Shown here piece by piece: positions 60,731-64,000 of a DNA stretch of 64,000 nt. The notes beneath the pieces were generated by a model that saw only the letters and a program-made list of their open reading frames with translations, had not been told where the DNA came from and ran no database searches. Within the stretch, counting starts at the first letter, position 1. Each line of letters opens with the position of its first letter. Location of the stretch: NCBI GenBank assembly GCA_015233015.1, contig JADFYO010000009.1, forward strand, positions 1-64,000. Reading direction: 5' to 3'. The stretch comes from Nitrospirota bacterium (GTDB lineage Bacteria; Nitrospirota; Thermodesulfovibrionia; Thermodesulfovibrionales; Magnetobacteriaceae). The translations under genes were made by a program, and so were the position numbers.

Positions 60731-62215
60731 TCATACCTTGGCGGTCTTCAGATAAAGCCCGATGATTGTCTCATATTCGGCCGGCAAGTCAATGAATTTA
60801 ACGCCGATATGGTGTTCATTGTCGTTCATGGAGGCATTTCTCATAATGAATCTTATGTCAGTAAGAGACTTCCCCATGACGGTAAAGCTGAGCCTGTAGG
60901 AACTGTCCCCTCTGACTGGTTCGCGCAGGGACGCAACCGGAATTTTAATCAGACATCCCGTTTCGTTGATATTTGTGACGGAGGCGCGTATTGGCGGGGT
61001 ATCTTTGCCGGCATTCTCAGATATAACCTCTGCCTTGCATGAGGCAGTAGCCCTTACGTGTCTCCTCTTAGCAATGCCTTTTTTTGCAAAATCCCCATAG
61101 CCCCAAATCTGTTGGTTGTTTATGGTAACGTCAATTTTTGATTGTGGAATTGTCTCCACAACGTTATATTCCCTGGCTGATGTGTCTCTGTGGTGGGGAA
61201 TGGAGTAAGGTTTCCCGTTTGTTGCAATAATGGTCTGTACGGTCGGGTGATTCGCCGACTTGCCGCGGTAGGTGACAATACCAACCTCACCGTTTTGCAG
61301 TCTGACTATGGTTCCGGGTGGGTATATGCCAAGTTTTTTTATAAATAAGGAGGCAAAAAGCTCGTTTACCTTCTGGGAAGCGGTTAGAAAAATCTTCTTC
61401 ATCGCCTCATTGGCCGGCATGGGCAGCCTGTATGAACGGGAAGAGACCATAGCAGTGTAGATGTCCGAAAGAGAGACAAGCTGAGCGGCAACGGTTACAT
61501 TGGTGCCCCTAAGGCCCTGTGGATAACCACTCCCGTCTATCGCCTCGTGGTGCTGCAAGACGGCGGTTAACCAGGTTTCGTCCACTACGTGCAGTCCCTG
61601 CAAGGTCTTGAAATCGGCCAAAGGATGGTCAAATATCGCTAGTTTCTGAGTTTTTGGCAAAGGGTCTTTCTGTGTCTGAAGTTTTTCATGAAGGGCTATC
61701 GAGGATATGTTCATCGTTAAGGCCGCCGCCAGAATTGACTTTCTGTCTTCCTTCGAAGAGTCCATACCCTTTGCGATAGCCTCGCAGACGACAGCGGTTT
61801 GAATCGGATGTTTTATCGTATATTGAGTGTTTTTATCCAGAAATGAGCTCCCAATGGCAATGTCCTCATCCTCGTAGCACATGTCCTGAATCAAGTCACA
61901 AATCGCAAGTGTATTACTCTGGAAATTGACAGCCGTGGCAATGCCGCCATGCAGGAGATCACTAACCCGCTCTTTAATCATACCGAATAAGTCAAAGGGA
62001 TTATCCTTAGGTGGAACTGAAACGGGCTGAAATATGCCAAGGAATTCTGAGTCTTCGTTGTCACCCATCAGCTCACGAATCAGTGACAATTCGTTTCCGT
62101 CTTTAATAACATAACCAGCCCTAAGCATCAGGTGGCCGTCTTTATCCAGAATCGGAAATCTTGTCGGGACGCCTACTGCAAGGGCACCCACCTTAGAGAC
62201 ACTTCTCTTTTCCAT
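60731..62215 (-). CDS. Degenerate HD-GYP domain protein with C-terminal PilZ-like domain
   Basis: AALTMNISS at HD position; HHEAIDGSGYPQGL retained; KRRHVRA...NINETGC PilZ motifs. Confidence 0.82.
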   Translation of the reverse strand: MEKRSVSKVGALAVGVPTRFPILDKDGHLMLRAGYVIKDGNELSLIRELMGDNEDSEFLGIFQPVSVPPKDNPFDLFGMIKERVSDLLHGGIATAVNFQSNTLAICDLIQDMCYEDEDIAIGSSFLDKNTQYTIKHPIQTAVVCEAIAKGMDSSKEDRKSILAAALTMNISSIALHEKLQTQKDPLPKTQKLAIFDHPLADFKTLQGLHVVDETWLTAVLQHHEAIDGSGYPQGLRGTNVTVAAQLVSLSDIYTAMVSSRSYRLPMPANEAMKKIFLTASQKVNELFASLFIKKLGIYPPGTIVRLQNGEVGIVTYRGKSANHPTVQTIIATNGKPYSIPHHRDTSAREYNVVETIPQSKIDVTINNQQIWGYGDFAKKGIAKRRHVRATASCKAEVISENAGKDTPPIRASVTNINETGCLIKIPVASLREPVRGDSSYRLSFTVMGKSLTDIRFIMRNASMNDNEHHIGVKFIDLPAEYETIIGLYLKTAKV

Positions 62216-62260
62216 GCGGAATTATATCACAGATCGATTATTTAAGTAAATATGCTTTTG

Positions 62261-63763
62261 TCAAGTGGAGTGCCCCTGAGATTTAATAAATGTGCGTATA
62301 TTTTCCTTATTTATCTCAGATATTTCAGTAAACTTAAGTTCTATAATAAGAACATCCGGTTTTTGCTGAACGTTTTTGACTAAGGCAGTGACGTTTTCCA
62401 CAATGAATGTCAATATCTTAAAAGTCATATGCAAAGACATGCCAACTTTAAGGTACCCTCCGGCCTCGTGCAATATCTCAAGCGTACAGCCGCTTTCATT
62501 TAAGTTGATTATGGCGGCGTCCATCGTGGTAATAGTCCGTATGTCGAGGAGTTTTGCGGGTATGCTGACAAGAATCTTTTCCTCCTTCCTAATGATGGCC
62601 TTTGTCCTCTTGAAAACACCGTATCCCCATAGTTGATAGCGGTTGACCTCGACGCCGGCCTTCTCTGCCGGGACTACGGCAGTTATCGCATATTCAGACG
62701 CCGAGGTGTCTCTTCGCGGAGGGACAATTGGGACGGAACCGCCGCTTCTCATGACCGTATAAACGACCGGACAGTTTGTTTTGCCTCCACGTTGTGTAAC
62801 AACGGCAACTTCGCCGTTTTTCAGACGAACAAACGTCCCTGGCGGGAAGATACCTATGTGTTTAATAAATAACATACCGAGGTCGGGGTCAATCTTGCCG
62901 CTTAAGAAAATCTCCCTCATAGCATTGACGGGAGAAAGGGGCGGGCGGTAGTCCCTGCCAGATACGCGGGCGCAGTATGTGTCAGCCAGAGAGAGAATTT
63001 GTGCCGCGGGACTTATTTGTCTTTCTCTGAGATTATTTGGATAGCCCGTTCCGTCAGGCATTTCGTGGTGCTGCAAGACGGCGGTTAACCACGTCTCGTC
63101 AGCAACGCCAAGGCTTTGAAGTATCTCCGCACCTGCAACGGGATGCACTTGCAGCTCTGCCCTCTGAGAATTGCTAAGCGGACTTTCCTGGGAATGGAGC
63201 GCATCATGAAGCTCAAGCATTCCGATGTTCATTGTAAGGGCGGCCAGTATAAGCGGATGCCTCTCACACGGCTGCCAGCCGAGTCTCTTCGCAATTACTT
63301 CGCAGACAATGGCAGTGTGTATTTGATGCCTTATCGAATAACGCGACAAATTATCGAGCATTATCGTACCAAGGGCAAGGTCTTCATCGTCTTTGCAGAC
63401 ATCTTCCACTATAGCGGCCAGTGCCTCAGCCTTAGAACTGAACTTCTTTTCTGTATTGAAATTTTTCAAAAGGGCAGTTAAACTGAACTGAAGTAAGGCA
63501 AGCTGCTCAAAAGGAGATTCCTTGAGATGCGGCATTGCACCGTCATCCGAGGATTTTTTACCATCCCTTTCCTCACCAACGGTCCGGTCAAGCGCCTCAG
63601 GCTGTTCATGTTCGAAGACGATAGCGCCGATGCTCTTTGGTATGTCGTCAGCGGTGATTGTGACGCCCCTTTTCAGAAGCAGCTGGCCATCATCGTCATA
63701 TATCGATGCCGCAAGGGGTTTTCCTATTACGATTTCCCCTGTTTTCACACGTCTGGGTTTCAT
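62261..63763 (-). CDS. Degenerate HD-GYP domain protein with divergent PilZ-like C-terminus
   Basis: AALTMNIGM at HD position; HHEMPDGTGYPNNL retained; NLNESGC but no RxxxR. Confidence 0.8.
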   Translation of the reverse strand: MKPRRVKTGEIVIGKPLAASIYDDDGQLLLKRGVTITADDIPKSIGAIVFEHEQPEALDRTVGEERDGKKSSDDGAMPHLKESPFEQLALLQFSLTALLKNFNTEKKFSSKAEALAAIVEDVCKDDEDLALGTIMLDNLSRYSIRHQIHTAIVCEVIAKRLGWQPCERHPLILAALTMNIGMLELHDALHSQESPLSNSQRAELQVHPVAGAEILQSLGVADETWLTAVLQHHEMPDGTGYPNNLRERQISPAAQILSLADTYCARVSGRDYRPPLSPVNAMREIFLSGKIDPDLGMLFIKHIGIFPPGTFVRLKNGEVAVVTQRGGKTNCPVVYTVMRSGGSVPIVPPRRDTSASEYAITAVVPAEKAGVEVNRYQLWGYGVFKRTKAIIRKEEKILVSIPAKLLDIRTITTMDAAIINLNESGCTLEILHEAGGYLKVGMSLHMTFKILTFIVENVTALVKNVQQKPDVLIIELKFTEISEINKENIRTFIKSQGHST

Positions 63764-64000
63764 ATATCATTGTATCATTCCCCAAATCATCCCTTCAAGC
63801 CATAGCTGTGTTTAATTTGAAATACCGGCATGGAATATGTTGAAAAACCATCGCCCTGTCAAGCCTTTGACATGGAGGGATTATGTAAAAACCATGGGAA
63901 TCCCCATATTATCGGCGGAAATTATAACCAATCGAGCTGGCAATTGCTGGCATGGTTCTTGCACTAATAAAGAGCGAACAGTCTTATTTCTTTTATGGAG

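Overview
The window looks like a chromosomal segment of an anaerobic sulfur-metabolising bacterium. Nitrospirota/Thermodesulfovibrio-like is my inference from gene content, not something I could test. Main blocks: (1) an IS3-type orfA 5' end at the left edge, then amrS-pcm-surE-xer-RNaseH-like-trmN6-like genes and a RelE/ParE-type TA pair; (2) an MIO-type aromatic amino acid ammonia-lyase bracketed by ~104 bp inverted repeats; (3) surA-like/bamA-like/tamB/glnD; (4) a MITE-like element with a perfect 10-bp target duplication, and a second copy ~9.5 kb away; (5) ten in-phase 10-bp 'nnnnaTGACA' repeats upstream of an HTH-EIIA(PtsN) fusion regulator that heads a hyfBCEFGI-like operon, whose large subunit has lost the NiFe-ligating cysteines (Ehr-type complex); (6) a cytochrome c/FeS/NrfD module present twice, divergent from a complete dsrMKJOP operon, with a candidate promoter-plus-terminator small transcript between them; (7) four tandem MCPs with near-identical signalling domains; (8) a KS / dehydratase / inactive-KS (CLF-like) set interrupted by an orphan hicB next to a 88-bp KS 3'-end remnant; (9) a CheW - P-loop ATPase - degenerate-STAND-like/TPR - glycerate kinase gene string; (10) an orphan RND pump and two tandem HD-GYP/PilZ-type proteins in which the HD dyad is replaced by MN. 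All calls come from reading the sequence and supplied translations; no database search was run.
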